The notes under the pieces: model-generated
Told to the model about the DNA's origin: nothing
The model's database searches: none
Seen by the model: the letters and a program-made list of their open reading frames with translations, nothing else
Program-made: the position numbers and the translations under genes
Assembly: GCA_022606425.2 (NCBI GenBank)
Contig: JAHDVF020000890.1
Location: forward strand, 1,206,501 to 1,270,500
Direction of reading: 5' to 3'
From: Lepidostoma basale
Lineage: Eukaryota > Arthropoda > Insecta > Trichoptera > Lepidostomatidae
DNA: 64,000 nt
Shown here: positions 1 to 10,974 of the stretch, in pieces
Numbering within the stretch: the stretch's first letter is position 1
Layout: each line of letters begins with the position of its first letter

Positions 1-26
1 AGAGAGAGAGAGAGAGAGAGAGAGAG
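1..26. repeat. (AG)n microsatellite
   Basis: The window opens in 13 uninterrupted AG units and may be cut inside a longer array. A shorter GA run follows at about 155-168. Confidence 0.95.
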
Positions 27-100
27 CAATATATTTCTCTATCAAAAGATTGATCATTAGTTTTGCGAGTTAAGATACAATACATATATAAGTAAAATAC

Positions 101-156
101 GGCCTTTGTAGCAGAGTGGCAATAGCTATAACTGCCACACCGAAGGTGGTCCCGGG
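101..156 (+). mobile_element. SINE1 head fragment (tRNA-derived)
   Basis: It matches the head of the tRNA-like SINE1 family seen complete at 26409 and 41538. The A-box-like GCAGAGTGGC is present and the copy breaks off at the GGTCCCGGG before the B box. Confidence 0.6.
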
Positions 157-160
157 AGAG

Positions 161-679
161 AGAGAGAAAATAATAATGAAAACATTATATTAAAATATTT
201 TCTTCATCCACTAAAAATACAGTATAATTAAATATTATTTTCTTGGAATTATTTGTTTGTCTCGAGGAAATTTGAAATCGTTTCAGAGAATGAACTTTAG
301 TTTCAGATATTTTGATAAAGTTCCTTCCACCAAGTAAAACGTCGACCCTTTTAATTTGAAAGATTCGGTAAATAACCCCCTCCCTTAGCTATCGCGCCCA
401 CCCCGCCAAGACAACGCGTTAATTTATTTTCTCTTTGAGGCGGAAAAAACATTTACATTTTTATCGGCGTACTTTGCTCCTGGCTTCTTCATTCCTTTTT
501 CGCGATAAAATAACAGAAACATTTAGAATTTCAAGAATATACTTACCCTTAAGAGGTAATGAAATAGGTGCTTCGCTATAATTAAAAGAAATGAAACATT
601 GAAATAAAAAGAAGCGCTAGAAATAAAGATTTTTTACAGAAATTTAAGTATCATGACTAATTTTGTCACTTATGAATAT
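161..679. other. No gene seen; AT-rich unique sequence
   Basis: A GC-richer patch lies at about 370-480. I see no open frame with splice sites and no match to other repeats of the window. Confidence 0.5.
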
Positions 680-1115
680 TGGTCTGTTTTATTGTATGAA
701 TGTGAAACGTAGACCTTGAAAGTTAACTCAATGAACATACTGGAAGCATTTGAAATGTGGCTCCATCACCGAATGCTGAGTTCCCTGGACAGACATGGTT
801 ACCAATACCGAAGTCCTGAGGCGAGCTAGAGTTGACAGGGAACTGTTATCAACTATCAAATTTCGAAATATCTCACATCTGGGTTATATACAGCGTGGGG
901 AAAAGTACCACCTTCTCCAACTGATATTGGAGAGGAAAATTGAGGGACTCCGAGGGCCCGATAGGAGACAAATGTCCTGGCTGCGAAACGTGAGGGAGTG
1001 GACCGGCATCCGAAGTGTGGAGGAGCTGTTCCGAGCGGCGCAGGACAGGGACAGGATCGCCGAGGTGATCGCTAGAGGTGGGAGGACCCGACAGGGCACT
1101 TGAAGAAGAAGAAGA
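680..1115 (+). mobile_element. LINE-D fragment, ORF C-terminus
   Basis: The translated tail carries LEAFEMW at its start (about 745), then LLSTIKFRNISHLGYIQRG, KIEGLRGPDRR and WLRNVREWTG. This is the post-RT C-terminal region of RTE-like endonuclease/reverse-transcriptase LINEs. The longest open frame is 795-1103, with a frame break near 780. The 3' end is a GAAGAAGAAGA tail. The copy is 5'-truncated, with no endonuclease or RT domain. Confidence 0.8.
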
Positions 1116-1189
1116 TGAATATAAAAATACATTATATTTATTTTTAAACTATATTTAGTATTGTTCCACTTATTCTTTTCAAATTCTCA

Positions 1190-1885
1190 CACATTGTTCA
1201 AAAACAAGAATGTATGACAATTTGTGGCATAAACGCGAACAATGAGAAACTGGAACAAGTTCCCGAATTTATTTATCTGGGAAGCACGTTTACAACAGAT
1301 GGAAAAATAAGATATCGAGAGCAGGGTCGGTGTTGGGAACAAAGTTAATCACGCTCTAAACGTCATCACTGGATATTTCAACTAAATCAAAGATGGCAGT
1401 ACATTATGGAGTTCTAGTGCCAACCCTTATGTATGCAAGTGAAGCTTAGAGCTAGGAAAAAAGGATGAAAGTTGGATAAATGCCGTAAAATGAGATTACC
1501 AACGATAATGTGCGGGAAAACGATATATGATAGAATATCGAATGACGAAATAAGGAAGAAATGTAAAGCAGATGATTGTATCATAAGCAAAATTAAAAAA
1601 AAACGATCTCTGAGATGGTTTGGACGTACGGAATGAATAGACGAGAGAAGAATGATTAAAATGTTGTAAACAAGTATTGTAAGTGAAAAGAGAAGCCATT
1701 GAAGACCAAGGAAAGCATGGTATAACCAAATTAATTAAATACTGAACACATTCAAAGTCGGAAAAATCGCGTGCTTGTTATGATGTATGAATGTGGAGGT
1801 AGCAAGAGAAGTATGCCAGAATAGAACGGTATGGCGGTCCATCCTCTCTGCCATTGTGATGATAGGTTAGTTACTAAGTCGACTT
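1190..1885 (+). mobile_element. LINE-A2 fragment, decayed
   Basis: Broken frames read NEKLEQV..FIYLGSTF, then NDEIRKKCKADDCI and MNVEVAREVCQNRTVWRSIL, the post-RT region of the RTE-like LINE-A. Stops interrupt it (for example SEA-stop at about 1447). The end retains a GGTTAGTTA remnant of the (TTAG)n tail. Confidence 0.8.
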
Positions 1886-2600
1886 GTTCTTCTTCTAGTT
1901 CACACCCGCCGCCAGAACCAACCTGTGGTGATGACGGTGGAATGGTAATCTGCCGAATATGATTAACTCGGATATAGAGGTCATATTAGTGAAAATTTGA
2001 AAAAAATCATATCAGATCAGACGAAAAAAATATAAACATGTTTTTTTTAAACTAACACCAAGGATAAATCAACGGTATCTGAATTTATTTTTACAATCTT
2101 CAATAAGAACAGAAAATAACTAATTCTTATGAAAAAGGAATCTAGTTTTGTCTAGTCTTGAACCAAGTCTCCTGGATCAGGAGCTCAGCATTTTATCCCC
2201 CAGACCAACACTCAATTAGACTTACGAGAGTATCTCCCTAAAGTCGAACCATTTCCCTCTCTTTCATATTATTATATATATTTGACCTGTTCTCAAAAGC
2301 TCTTAATATTATTTTCAGTATCCATTCCAAAGAAAAATATTTTTCTTACAAGCTACCGCACACATTTAAGAAATCATTATGTTATATAAGGAAAAAACAC
2401 ACGATCTTTAAAAATAATATCATTTTGATTAAATTACTAAGGAAAATTTAATACTACTTAACTTTCGTAATAATTCCATTATACCTGTTTTCAAATATTA
2501 AATATTCCTTAACCAATTGGTGGCCAACCCGCGGCCCGCTGGGTGTATACTCGTACTTGTGGCCCGTGGAGCATATGCACACATTTTTTTCTTTTAGTGT
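1886..2600. other. No gene seen
   Basis: AT-rich sequence between two LINE-A copies. Nothing in it matched a repeat or a spliced coding pattern. Confidence 0.4.
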
Positions 2601-2604
2601 ACAT

Positions 2605-3595
2605 ACATGTTTGTTGTATGCGGACGACGCTGTGCTACTTGCAGACAACGAACATGAACTGCAAGCCCTGGTGTCTAGTATGTATGAGGTATGCAAGTGA
2701 TACGATTTGATGATGAATGTGAATAAGTTTAAGGTAATGATTTTCGAAAAAGAAGGAAGCATGACAGTCTGCAACATTAGTAAACGGTGAAAATCTGGAT
2801 GAAATTGTTTATTTAGGAAGTATGTTTACAAAGGATGGGAGGGTGGAGAAGGATATTGAAAGAAGGGTTGGGGCAGGCAACAGAATAAATGGTGCACTTA
2901 AAGTTGTCATCGCAAACAAAAGCCTATCCAAAAAAGCTAAGATGGCGGTGCACAATGGTGTTCTTGTGCCGACCCTTATGTATGGAAGTGAAGCATGGAA
3001 CTGGCAAAAGAAGGATGAAAGTAGAATAAATACAGTAGAAATGAGATCTCTAAGACGAATGTGTGGCAAATCTGTTTATGATAGAGTGACAAATGCAAGT
3101 ATAAGAAGTGAATGTGGTGCGAATGAAAGTATTATGAACAAAATAAGGAAAGGGTCATTAAGATGGTTTGGACACATGGAAAGAATGAGTGAAGACAGAA
3201 TGATAAAGAAGGTATATGTAGAGTGTCGAATGAAAATATAAGAAGTGAATGCGGGCGAATGATGGTGTTATGAACAAAATAATGAAGGGATCATTAGATT
3301 GTTTGGACATATGGAATGAATGAATGAAGAAAGAATGGTTAAAAAACTATATGTTAACGATGTAAATGGAACCAAAAATAAAGGAAGACCGAGGAAAACG
3401 TGGCACGAACAAAAATATCAAATATTCAATGTCGGCCATGTGAGGAGTCAGAGAAATCGACGCGCATGCATGACACGATGTATGAATGTTGAGGAAGTGA
3501 GAGAAATATGTCAGGAAAGAAAAGTGTGGCAGTCCATTCTTTCTGCCTTCCCCTTCGGAGAGAGAGCGGGGCGATGGTTAGTTAGTTAAACAGAG
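2605..3595 (+). mobile_element. LINE-A1 copy with RT active site and internal duplication
   Basis: One of the longer LINE-A copies. The reverse-transcriptase catalytic box reads LLYADDAVLLAD, with YADD at 2617-2628. It is followed by VNGENLDE..IVYLGSMFTKDGR, the post-RT region (GSEAWNWQKKDESRIN, RWFGHMERM), the GRPRKTWHEQ tail, and a 3' end in GGTTAGTTAGTT. A stop interrupts the frame after the YADD box. At about 3217 the sequence jumps back to an upstream LINE position, so part of the C-terminal region is present twice. No endonuclease domain is present. Confidence 0.85.
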
Positions 3596-3599
3596 AAAA

Positions 3600-4350
3600 T
3601 TTTCAGAAACAATTGTGTAAGAAAATCGATATTAGGGTTTTGAACAAATAGGTTTAATGAAAATAAGTAAACCCCAACATATTTAACTTTTTTTATCGAA
3701 AAGCCTTTAAATCTTTGGTAGCAAATACAGGACTTCTTTAATTCGGCGTCCCTTTAAATTGTACAAGTCCTAAAAGTTTAAGCGCAGTAATATTTCGGTT
3801 CAGCTAACGATGCAGGACAGTCAAGGGCGGCACGTCATTCTATATTCATTTCTTTTCTTTCTAAAACCTGTCCTCCATCCATCCCATCCCAATTTATTCA
3901 TTCTTACTTAACATCTTCCCGCCTCCCTCATACACTATCTTCTTCCTGTTTTAAAATTTAGTTTGTTAGTTATATATTTGTCCTATTGTGTATTGTGTAT
4001 TAATGTGTGTTTTATATAATTTTAATGTGTTTTTTACTAATTTAAGGTGTGCTTTATACAATATTTACTTCTGATTTTATTTCATAATAAAGAGATGTGA
4101 GGCCGCGCGGGAGATATATAAGGTTAAAAGAATAGATTAAATGTGGTCTGTCACCCTTTTGATTGATGACAAGAAAAGGCTAAATAAAATTAACGTAAGT
4201 CCCGGATGGACAAGGAACAGGCCTAGATAGTGCAGCGAGACTGACGAAAGGGCGTCGCCGCGTCCTATAACAGTCTCGGGTAGTGGTGGGAGCCTTATAT
4301 ACGTCATTCTATACAAAATATCACAACTAGTTATTTCACAAAATGGCCGT
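3600..4350. other. No gene seen
   Basis: Sequence without recognisable repeat, exon or RNA gene. A GTAAGT at about 4195 has no convincing exon upstream of it. Confidence 0.4.
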
Positions 4351-4354
4351 TCAC

Positions 4355-4815
4355 AATTGACTTTTGGTCCCAACTCTTATGTATGGAAGCGAAGCATGGA
4401 ACTGGCAGAAGAAAAATGAGAGCTGAATAAATGCGGTAGAGATGAGGTCCCTTATACGTATGTGTGGTAGAACGATGTACGACAGAATCTCAAATGCTGA
4501 TATTAGAAAGTAATGTAGAGCGAAAGAAGTAATTATGAACAAAATTATGAAAGGATCGCTGCGTTGGTTCGGACATATGGAGCGCATGGGTGACGAATGA
4601 ATGGTTAAAAGTATACGCTTACGATGTAAATGGAGTACGGAGTCGAGGTAGACCGTGGAAAACATGACATGACCAAATTAATAAAATTTTAAAGGTTGGA
4701 CATGATAGAAGTCGGAAGAATACACGTGCGTGCATGACTCGCTATATGAATGGGGAGGAATCTAGAGAGGTGTGCCAGGATAGAGTAGTGTGGCGGTCAA
4801 TTCTCTCTGCAAATT
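4355..4815 (+). mobile_element. LINE-A3 fragment
   Basis: It carries MYGSEAWNWQKKNES, MYDRISNADIRK and RWFGHMERMGDE, then a GRPWKT tail and QDRVVWRSILSA. Stops interrupt every frame. The usual (TTG)n tail is lost because the fragment ends against an inverted LINE-A piece. Confidence 0.8.
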
Positions 4816-4882
4816 CCATGCTTCGCTTCCATACATAAGGGTTGGGATCTGAACTCCATTGTGAATGGTCATTTTTGCTTTC
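4812..4882 (-). mobile_element. LINE-A3 fragment, inverted against the previous copy
   Basis: This is the reverse complement of the same LINE region that begins the 4355 copy (MYGSEAW, upstream TIHNGVQ). The two pieces lie tail to tail in opposite directions. Confidence 0.7.
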
Positions 4883-5282
4883 ATATAAATAAATAAATAA
4901 AAATCAGATTTTTGCAATTCAACATGGAAGTGTTAAAAAACCACACACCGTCCTTGCTTAGTATTCAGCGCCACGGTGAAGTAGCAGACATCGTGACCAT
5001 CCACCCACCTTGGCATTGCGCCAGGATCATTTCTTGCAATTTGTAGGAAGCAGGAAATGTATTATTATGGTTCCCTGTATATTGTTACATCATGTGTTAC
5101 ACTGTTAACCCTTTAACTGCTGGATGGTATAAGTATAGATGATCTCGGGGGGCCGTTGATTTTTTTCGTAAATAAAACCTAACCAGTTACCACCCGTGAA
5201 ATATTCACGCAAGTAAACCAAATTTTACATAAGTATCATGGTTTGTTTGTTTGTTTAATGTCATACAACAATAATCAGAACA

Positions 5283-5680
5283 TAATTCAAGGATTAACGA
5301 AGATGCAAACTGGAAACTAAATATTGTGATCAAGGTGTTTACAGGACTTATGACCTGTCATTGGTTGGGTTAAGCGCACGCTTTATGTAATTACAACATT
5401 TCCTATTCCACCTTTCTTATGACCACCATTTCTGTCAATTTTTTGGAAGTTGTATATATGTTAATATCCAACACCACAATTCACATGTCAGTTTTAATTT
5501 ACAGACATGGTGGTCATAAGAAAGGTGGAATGGGGACTCTTGTAATTACATAAAGCGTGCGCTTAACCTAACCAATGACAGGTCATAAGTCCTGTAAACA
5601 CCTCGATCACTATATTCAGTTTCCAGTTTGCATCTTCGTCTCTATTGAGATAAAATTAATCCTTGAATTGATAACCCGCA
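5283..5680. mobile_element. FB1 foldback element, long inverted arms
   Basis: Two arms of about 160 bp are reverse complements around a centre of roughly 50 bp. Each runs through ACGAAGATGCAAACTGGAAA, GACCTGTCATTGGTTGGGTT, AAGCGCACGCTTTATGT and a CCACCTTTCTTATGACC block. The right arm ends in GTCTCTATTGAGATA. The same arms recur at about 20300, 23580, 51320, 53990, 56585 and 63190. No coding capacity; the long imperfect inverted repeat would form a large hairpin. Confidence 0.85.
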
Positions 5681-5754
5681 ATTGGTAAATAAAATCCAGT
5701 ATTCGTCTACAAGTATTTGTATACATTCAAAATGTTGTATAGAACATAATTCAT

Positions 5755-5945
5755 TAGAATATGGTTTGGACATATAGAAAGAATGAATGAAGAAAAATAT
5801 ATTAAAAAATATATATCTTAACAATGTAAATGGAAACAGAAATGGAGGAAAACGAGAGATGAGATGTCAGGAAAGAAAAGTGTGGCAGTCTATTCTTTCT
5901 GCCTACCTTTTCGGAGAGACGAAGTGATGGTTAGTTAGTTATATT
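5755..5945 (+). mobile_element. LINE-A1 3' fragment
   Basis: The RWFGH-like segment (MVWTYRKNE frame) is followed by an internal deletion and the standard end TGTGGCAGTC..TTCTGCCTACC..GGTTAGTTAGTT. 5'-truncated and decayed. Confidence 0.75.
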
Positions 5946-6003
5946 CCATATTTTAGATAATTCAGGTTTTTACCAGAAATTATTACCAAACCGACATTAA
6001 TCT

Positions 6004-6074
6004 GAGCGAGTAAACTCGCTCATTTTGTATGGCCGCCCCCATTAGTGTGTCGACAGAGAGCGAGTATACTCGCT
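6004..6074. repeat. Paired short palindromes
   Basis: GAGCGAGTAAACTCGCTC (6004-6021) and the perfect palindrome AGCGAGTATACTCGCT (6059-6074) lie 37 bp apart and share the same core. Function unknown. Confidence 0.8.
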
Positions 6075-6434
6075 AAAGGCAACTAACTGGTTTAGACAGG
6101 AACATACTAACGCGGGGGTTTCGTGAAGCGCCACAATGATATCGGTAGATATATACATTTTGTATAGTTTTAATCGCATTACTATCTATATATACTACTA
6201 CTATACATCCATGTGCTGCAACGCTCTGCGTCGTGACGGCAAACGCTCTGTTTCGATCATCGTCCGGGCGAAGGTGGAAGTCAAAATGCTTCATGATATA
6301 TCATATATGCGTCAGCAAGTTTACACGCTTGCTAGTTAATTTTATTCATGGTGCAGATATGCTGCAAACTGAAAAATCTACTTATATTTGAATTTCATAC
6401 ATTTTCTTATTGTGGCGATGAGGTTTACAACCCA

Positions 6435-6556
6435 TCACACCGCGTCTCCCGCGGGGCGAAGATAGAAGGATGGAGTACCACATCGGTTAAAGTGTGACAG
6501 TCCATTCTTTCTGCCTACCCTTTCGGGGAGACGGCGTGATGGTTAGTTAGTTAGTT
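6435..6556 (+). mobile_element. TT1 short element, TTAG-tailed
   Basis: It runs from CATCACACCGCGTCTCCCGC through AGTGTGACAGTCCATTCTTT to GGTTAGTTAGTTAG. The last 70 bp match the 3' end of LINE-A1; the 5' part is unrelated to LINE-A. This is consistent with a non-autonomous element mobilised by LINE-A. Other copies lie at 18665, 25186, 39019, 44228 and 51858. Confidence 0.75.
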
Positions 6557-7060
6557 TTTATAAAAAATCTGGGTAAAGATTTTCTAATAACGCTAATAAT
6601 AATATTTCAAAGCGCTATTTTTCATCATGTTTCTCAATAAATTCTACAGTACTCCTCTGTGCTGGCACATAAAATAGTAAAACAAAATAAGAGTTTTGTG
6701 TCCTCTCATCTAGATAAACCTATTTCGTTTTAGATCCTTATTACAATGGTAGAGTAACCCTATTTTTATTGCTGGGATTAAATTAAATATGGTATCTTTC
6801 TAACGTGTTCCACATAAAATATGTTGGAGGCGGAATATACAGTAAACTTTAACATAAAACTTCAGTGAACTTTGTGTTTGCTCGTATGATAACCATACAT
6901 AAATTTTTACTTATACATAACCACATTTTTATGCGAATTCAGAGTTACGCGAATTGTTATATAATAAACATTTTTTAAACGATTTTTATAGCTTAAGCGA
7001 TCAATTCAATACAATATGGTTCAAATAAAAAAAATATTTCATTTTGACAAAGAATTTAGA
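6557..7060. other. No gene seen
   Basis: AT-rich sequence with no open frame or repeat that I can support. Confidence 0.4.
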
Positions 7061-7063
7061 CTT

Positions 7064-7160
7064 ACAAAAGGAGAGAACGACATAGTAAATTGATTTCGGA
7101 AAGGGGTTTAAGAAGATTGTAGTACCATCTAAGAGTCGTCAATAGATAAAGTAAGAAAAT
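7064..7160 (+). repeat. Dispersed repeat, GAGAGAACGACAT end
   Basis: Begins ACAAAAGGAGAGAACGACAT and includes TTGTAGTACC and CTAAGAGTCGTC. It matches both ends of the inverted-repeat element at 34955-36004, so it is probably one terminal end of a related element. Confidence 0.65.
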
Positions 7161-7239
7161 TCAATATCCAGCCTATCTCTAGAAAAAAAGACTTCAAAGT
7201 TTTCACACTAGCTTATACGAGTATATTAGGAATTAAAAA

Positions 7240-7325
7240 AAAAAGAGCATGACCCAGGATTCGAACCAGAGACTGGTTCTCCGGAATAGAGAAGGAAGAT
7301 AAGTTATCCGCTAAGCCACATAAAT
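7240..7325 (-). mobile_element. SINE2, tRNA-like, minus strand
   Basis: Read on the minus strand it has an A-box-like TGGCTTAGCGG, a B-box GGTTCGAATCC, then a T-run that could act as a Pol III terminator. It matches a plus-strand copy at 35137. The cloverleaf is degraded and it lies beside a repeat, so I call it a SINE rather than a tRNA gene. Confidence 0.65.
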
Positions 7326-7369
7326 GTTGAAGTCAGTAGTGAATTTTCTAAAACAATATATCAAAAAGC

Positions 7370-8195
7370 TGAAGGGTCAGTAAGCTGTCTATTGTATCCG
7401 GATGATGCTGTCCTACTTGCAGACAGCGAGCATGAAATACAAGTCCTGGTGAATAGTTTGTATGAGGTAGGCGCGCGAAATGATCTGATAATGAATGTAA
7501 ATGAGTCCAAGTTCAGATTTTTTAAAAAGAAGAAATCATGACAGTCTGCAACATTCGCGTGAATGGTGTAAGTAGATGAATTTGTGTATTTGGGTAGTGT
7601 GTTTACAAAAGATGGGCGAGTGGAGAGAAACGCTGAAAGAAGGGTTGGGGCAGGCAACAAAGGGAATGATGCACTTAAAGTTGTCATCGCAAACAAAAAA
7701 CTGTAAAAAAAAAGCTTAAAAGGCAGTGCATAGTGGTGTTTTTGTGACGACCCTTATGTATGGAAGCGAAGCATTGAACTGGCAAAAGAAGGATAAAAGT
7801 AGAATAAATACAAAATAAATTAGATCTTTTAGACGAATGTATGGATACTCTGTGTATGATAGAGTGTCAAATGAAAATATAAGTAGTGAATGCGGTGTTA
7901 TGAACAAAATAATGAAAGGATGAATGAATAAAAAAAAAGAATGATAAAAAAATTATATGTTGAAAATGTAAATAGAAGTAGAAATACAGGAAGACCGAGG
8001 AAAACGTGGCACGATCAAACAAATCAAATATTGAATGTCGGCTAAGTAAGGAGTCAGAGAAATCGACGCGGGTGCATGACACGATGCATGAATGTTGAGG
8101 ACTCGAGAGTCAGTATGTCAGGAAAGAACAGTGTGGCAGTCCATAATTTCTGTCCGCCCCTTCAGAGAGACGCCGTGATGGTTAGTTAGTAAGTA
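7370..8195 (+). mobile_element. LINE-A1 copy, RT box YPDD
   Basis: The RT catalytic segment reads LLYPDDAVLLADSEHE, with YPDD at 7395-7406 (the family form is YADD). The post-RT region follows with several frameshifts and an internal deletion. It ends in the C-terminal tail (GRPRKTWHDQTNQI) and GGTTAGTTAG. Inactive by multiple stops. Confidence 0.85.
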
Positions 8196-8500
8196 ATAAA
8201 AATACAGCATTTGTTGTGAGATTTTTTTCCGTTTGGATATTATTTAAAAATCGTACGGAATTATAATTCTGTTAACGCGTATTTTTTTAGGAGTTAGACC
8301 ATCGCGTATAAAAAGTTTTATTTGTTTATACTTATAAAACCGCGATATGTTGACATAAAATATATGGTTATATTATAGTTTGTTATAAAATTGTTGCTTT
8401 AAACATCAAATTAATGATTTAGTAACTTCACATAGACTCCAGGTTTAATCTATTCATATATAATATATTATAACAAAAATTTTCCATTTGAATTTTTAAT
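8196..8500. other. No gene seen
   Basis: AT-rich sequence between a LINE-A copy and the palindrome at 8504. Confidence 0.4.
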
Positions 8501-8503
8501 ATT

Positions 8504-8583
8504 AAACACGATTGTTAAGTGGTTTTACTTGGATTTAATTTATATAAATTAAATCCAAGTAAAACCACTTAACAATCGTGTTT
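8504..8583. repeat. 80-bp perfect palindrome
   Basis: The 40 bp from AAACACGATTGTTAAG onward are followed directly, with no spacer, by their exact reverse complement. The centre is TTTATATAAA. A diverged copy of the right arm and its downstream flank (ACAATCGTGTTTACTATTAT, GGAGTTTTACAAAACT) lies at about 45925-46020, so this looks like the tip of a foldback transposon. Confidence 0.95.
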
Positions 8584-9084
8584 ACTATTATAAATAAATA
8601 ATGGAGTTTTACAAAACTAATACCTCAACCATCAATAAAGTTTTCCATGTTATATGTGGATTGGTTTGTTTGATTACAATTATTATCTGATTAAACAGTG
8701 AAACTTATTATATTTACGCTGTTCAAAATTAATAGAATGTAAACGTCTGTTTTATAAGAATTTAATTATAATTAACGCACTATCAAATGACATTTGACAA
8801 TGCCGTAGAAATGCAAAACATATCATTCCCATAAACCATAATAAAACATATAGAAAAAAATATAAATTCATTTGTATTAATTATTTAATATAGAATTTTA
8901 TACAATAGGTACTTCAAAAAACAATATAAACTTAGTTCTTACTTTTAACGGCCATGCAGTTACTAAACAGTTTTTCAGTACTTATTTAGTATATTATATA
9001 CCTACTACTAATATAAAAAATGAAATCACTCTACTGCAATGATAACATACATTTGAAACTCCGCGAGAGAAAGATCAAATGCTA
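8584..9084. other. Palindrome flank; no gene seen
   Basis: The first 70 bp match the flank of the related arm at 45960. The remainder is AT-rich without recognisable features. Confidence 0.4.
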
Positions 9085-9210
9085 TGTGTGGTTTGTTTTA
9101 TTGTATGAATGTGAAAGTGGACCTTGACAGTCAACTTAATGAACAGACTAGAAGCATTTGAAATGTGGCTCTATCGCCGAATGCTCAGTATTCCCTGGAC
9201 AGAAATGTTT
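9085..9210 (+). mobile_element. LINE-D fragment, left part
   Basis: Matches 680-800 of the first LINE-D copy (MNRLEAFEMWLYRRMLSIPWT). It is interrupted at 9210 by a LINE-D2 insertion and resumes at 9606. Confidence 0.8.
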
Positions 9211-9605
9211 CTCTTCTCTGGTTTCAATCCTGGGATTGGTTTGCAGCAATTTCCTCCATTATTCTCTTCCATTTTTCCCTGTCTTGTGCGGCTCTTTTGA
9301 AATCTGCATATGATGAGCAGCGTACGTCCACCAACAGGTCCTCCAGGTACTCTCGGCGTGGGCGTCCCCTAGAGTTTGTCCCCTCGATCATACCCTCCAT
9401 TATGGCATGCAAGAGACCTTCTTGACGTATTACATGGCCGATCCATCTTGCACGCCTTTCGGACAAGGTCCTGAGCAGGTGCCTTCCTCCTTCGATTCCT
9501 TGAAGAACTTCCTCATTCGTGATGTGGTCTCTCCAGGAAATTCCAAAGAGTCTTCTATAAGACCACATCTCAAAAGCCTCTAGTCTCCGCTTATCCCTTT
9601 CGGAT
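9211..9605 (-). mobile_element. LINE-D2 fragment nested in LINE-D
   Basis: Minus-strand translation gives SERDKRRLEAFEMWSYRRLF, RDHITNEEVLQ, RWIGHVIRQEGL and GRPRREYLEDLLVDVRCSSY, almost one open frame (9224-9616 including flank). This is the C-terminus of an RTE-like LINE. The insertion is bounded by ATGTTT at 9205-9210 and 9606-9611, a likely target-site duplication. It is 5'-truncated, and relatively young compared with its host copy. Confidence 0.85.
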
Positions 9606-9650
9606 ATGTTTACCAATACCGAAATCCCGAGGCGAGCTAGAGTTACTAGA
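9606..9650 (+). mobile_element. LINE-D fragment, right part
   Basis: Continues the interrupted LINE-D (VTNTEIPRRARV) immediately after the ATGTTT duplication. Confidence 0.75.
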
Positions 9651-9795
9651 GCACATTCGTCTTAGAGATCTCATTTCTACTGCATTTATTCTACTTTCAT
9701 CCTTCTTTTGCCAGTTTTATGCCTCACTTCCATGCATAAGCGTCGGCACAAGAACACCAATATGCACTGCCATCTTAGCTTTTTTATGTATTAGC
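9650..9795 (-). mobile_element. LINE-A1 fragment
   Basis: Minus-strand reading shows MAVHIGVLVPTLMHGSEA and the RINAVEMRSL segment. No 3' tail. Confidence 0.75.
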
Positions 9796-10204
9796 TGTTT
9801 TTTTATTATTATATAATAAACACAGTGTTGAAATCTAATCTACAAGTGAGAATAAGTTTTATTTCCTAAAAATAATTTTATCACATTCTTTCCTGGTTTT
9901 AATGAAAAAAACATCGTAAAAATATTTTAGTAGTAAAATAAGTTAACTCTCTTTAACAAAACTCGTAGCGATTTTCTGACCGTAAAGTGCAAGCAGTAAA
10001 CTCGATAAGCTGAAAGCAACTGTGGGGAGTCGTATAGGTACATCTGATATTATCTAGGTGGAGTATCCCTGGAGAGAAGATGTTTTAAAGATAGCAATTT
10101 CTTAACTTACAGAGGGTTCCTTAACGCCCAGAAAAATAGTTTTGAGATTAACTTTTATAAGACAATAGAATACATTCTTCTTTTAATAGATCTGACGATC
10201 TGTG
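9796..10204. other. No gene seen
   Basis: AT-rich sequence without repeats or exons that I recognise. Confidence 0.4.
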
Positions 10205-10478
10205 ACACAGAAATCATGTCTCGTCGGATGATGAGTTCCAGCTGTCCTTCCATCTCTTAGGCGGTCTTCCAGGTGGGCGGTGTCCGGAGGGGATTTCATA
10301 TGCGGCTGTATATGCAAGTCTGTCACCATCCATTCGAGCTACATGGTCCCTCCAGTATCTTCTTCTGGATCTACTCCACTGAACGATATCCTCTATTTCG
10401 CAAGTTTTTCTTATGTCTAAGTTGCGGACACGAACTCGGGGAGTTTTTCCAGTAATTGATCTTAGGACCTTCATCTAT
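10205..10478 (-). mobile_element. LINE-B fragment, C-terminus
   Basis: Minus-strand frame reads MKVLRSITGKTPRVRVRN, CEIEDIVQWSRSRRRYWRD, HVARMDGDRLAY and GHRPPGRPPKRWKDSW. This is the conserved end of a second RTE-like LINE family. The frame is intact over 86 codons. Confidence 0.85.
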
Positions 10479-10659
10479 ACAATATAATATATATAAATAT
10501 ATAGAATATATATACAATATAATATACCTTCATATAATCGATACGAAAATCATGGTACTTACTCCAGTACAGAACACAATAGACAACACCGTAATCGAAA
10601 ATTTCAATCTAATATATAAATTTTCAATGTATATCTATGTTATTATCTACTATTCTGGC

Positions 10660-10974
10660 ACACCGAACTGGCAAAAGAAGGATGAAAGTAGAATAAATGC
10701 AGTACAAATGAGATCTCTTTGACGATTCTGTGGATACTCTGTGTATCATAGTGTGTCGAATGAAAATATAAGAAGTGAATGCGGTGCGAATGATGGTGTT
10801 ATGAGCAAAATAATGAAATTAAGATGGCTTGGACACATGGAATGAATGAATTAAGATAGAATGGTACAAAAATTATATTTCAACGATGTAAATGGAACTA
10901 GAAATACTGGAAGACCGAGGAAAACGTGGCACGATCAAATAAATCAAATATTTAATGTCGGCCACGTCAGAAGA
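10660..10974 (+). mobile_element. LINE-A1 fragment, plus arm of an inverted pair
   Basis: Covers NWQKKDESRINAVQMRSL through GRPRKTWHDQINQIFNVGHV. It is broken by stops and lacks a 3' tail because it abuts an opposite-strand copy at about 10974. Confidence 0.8.

Noticed and set aside
2822..3241. Plus-strand frame of 139 codons as a host gene
   Set aside because: It is the post-RT region of LINE-A1, present in dozens of copies here.
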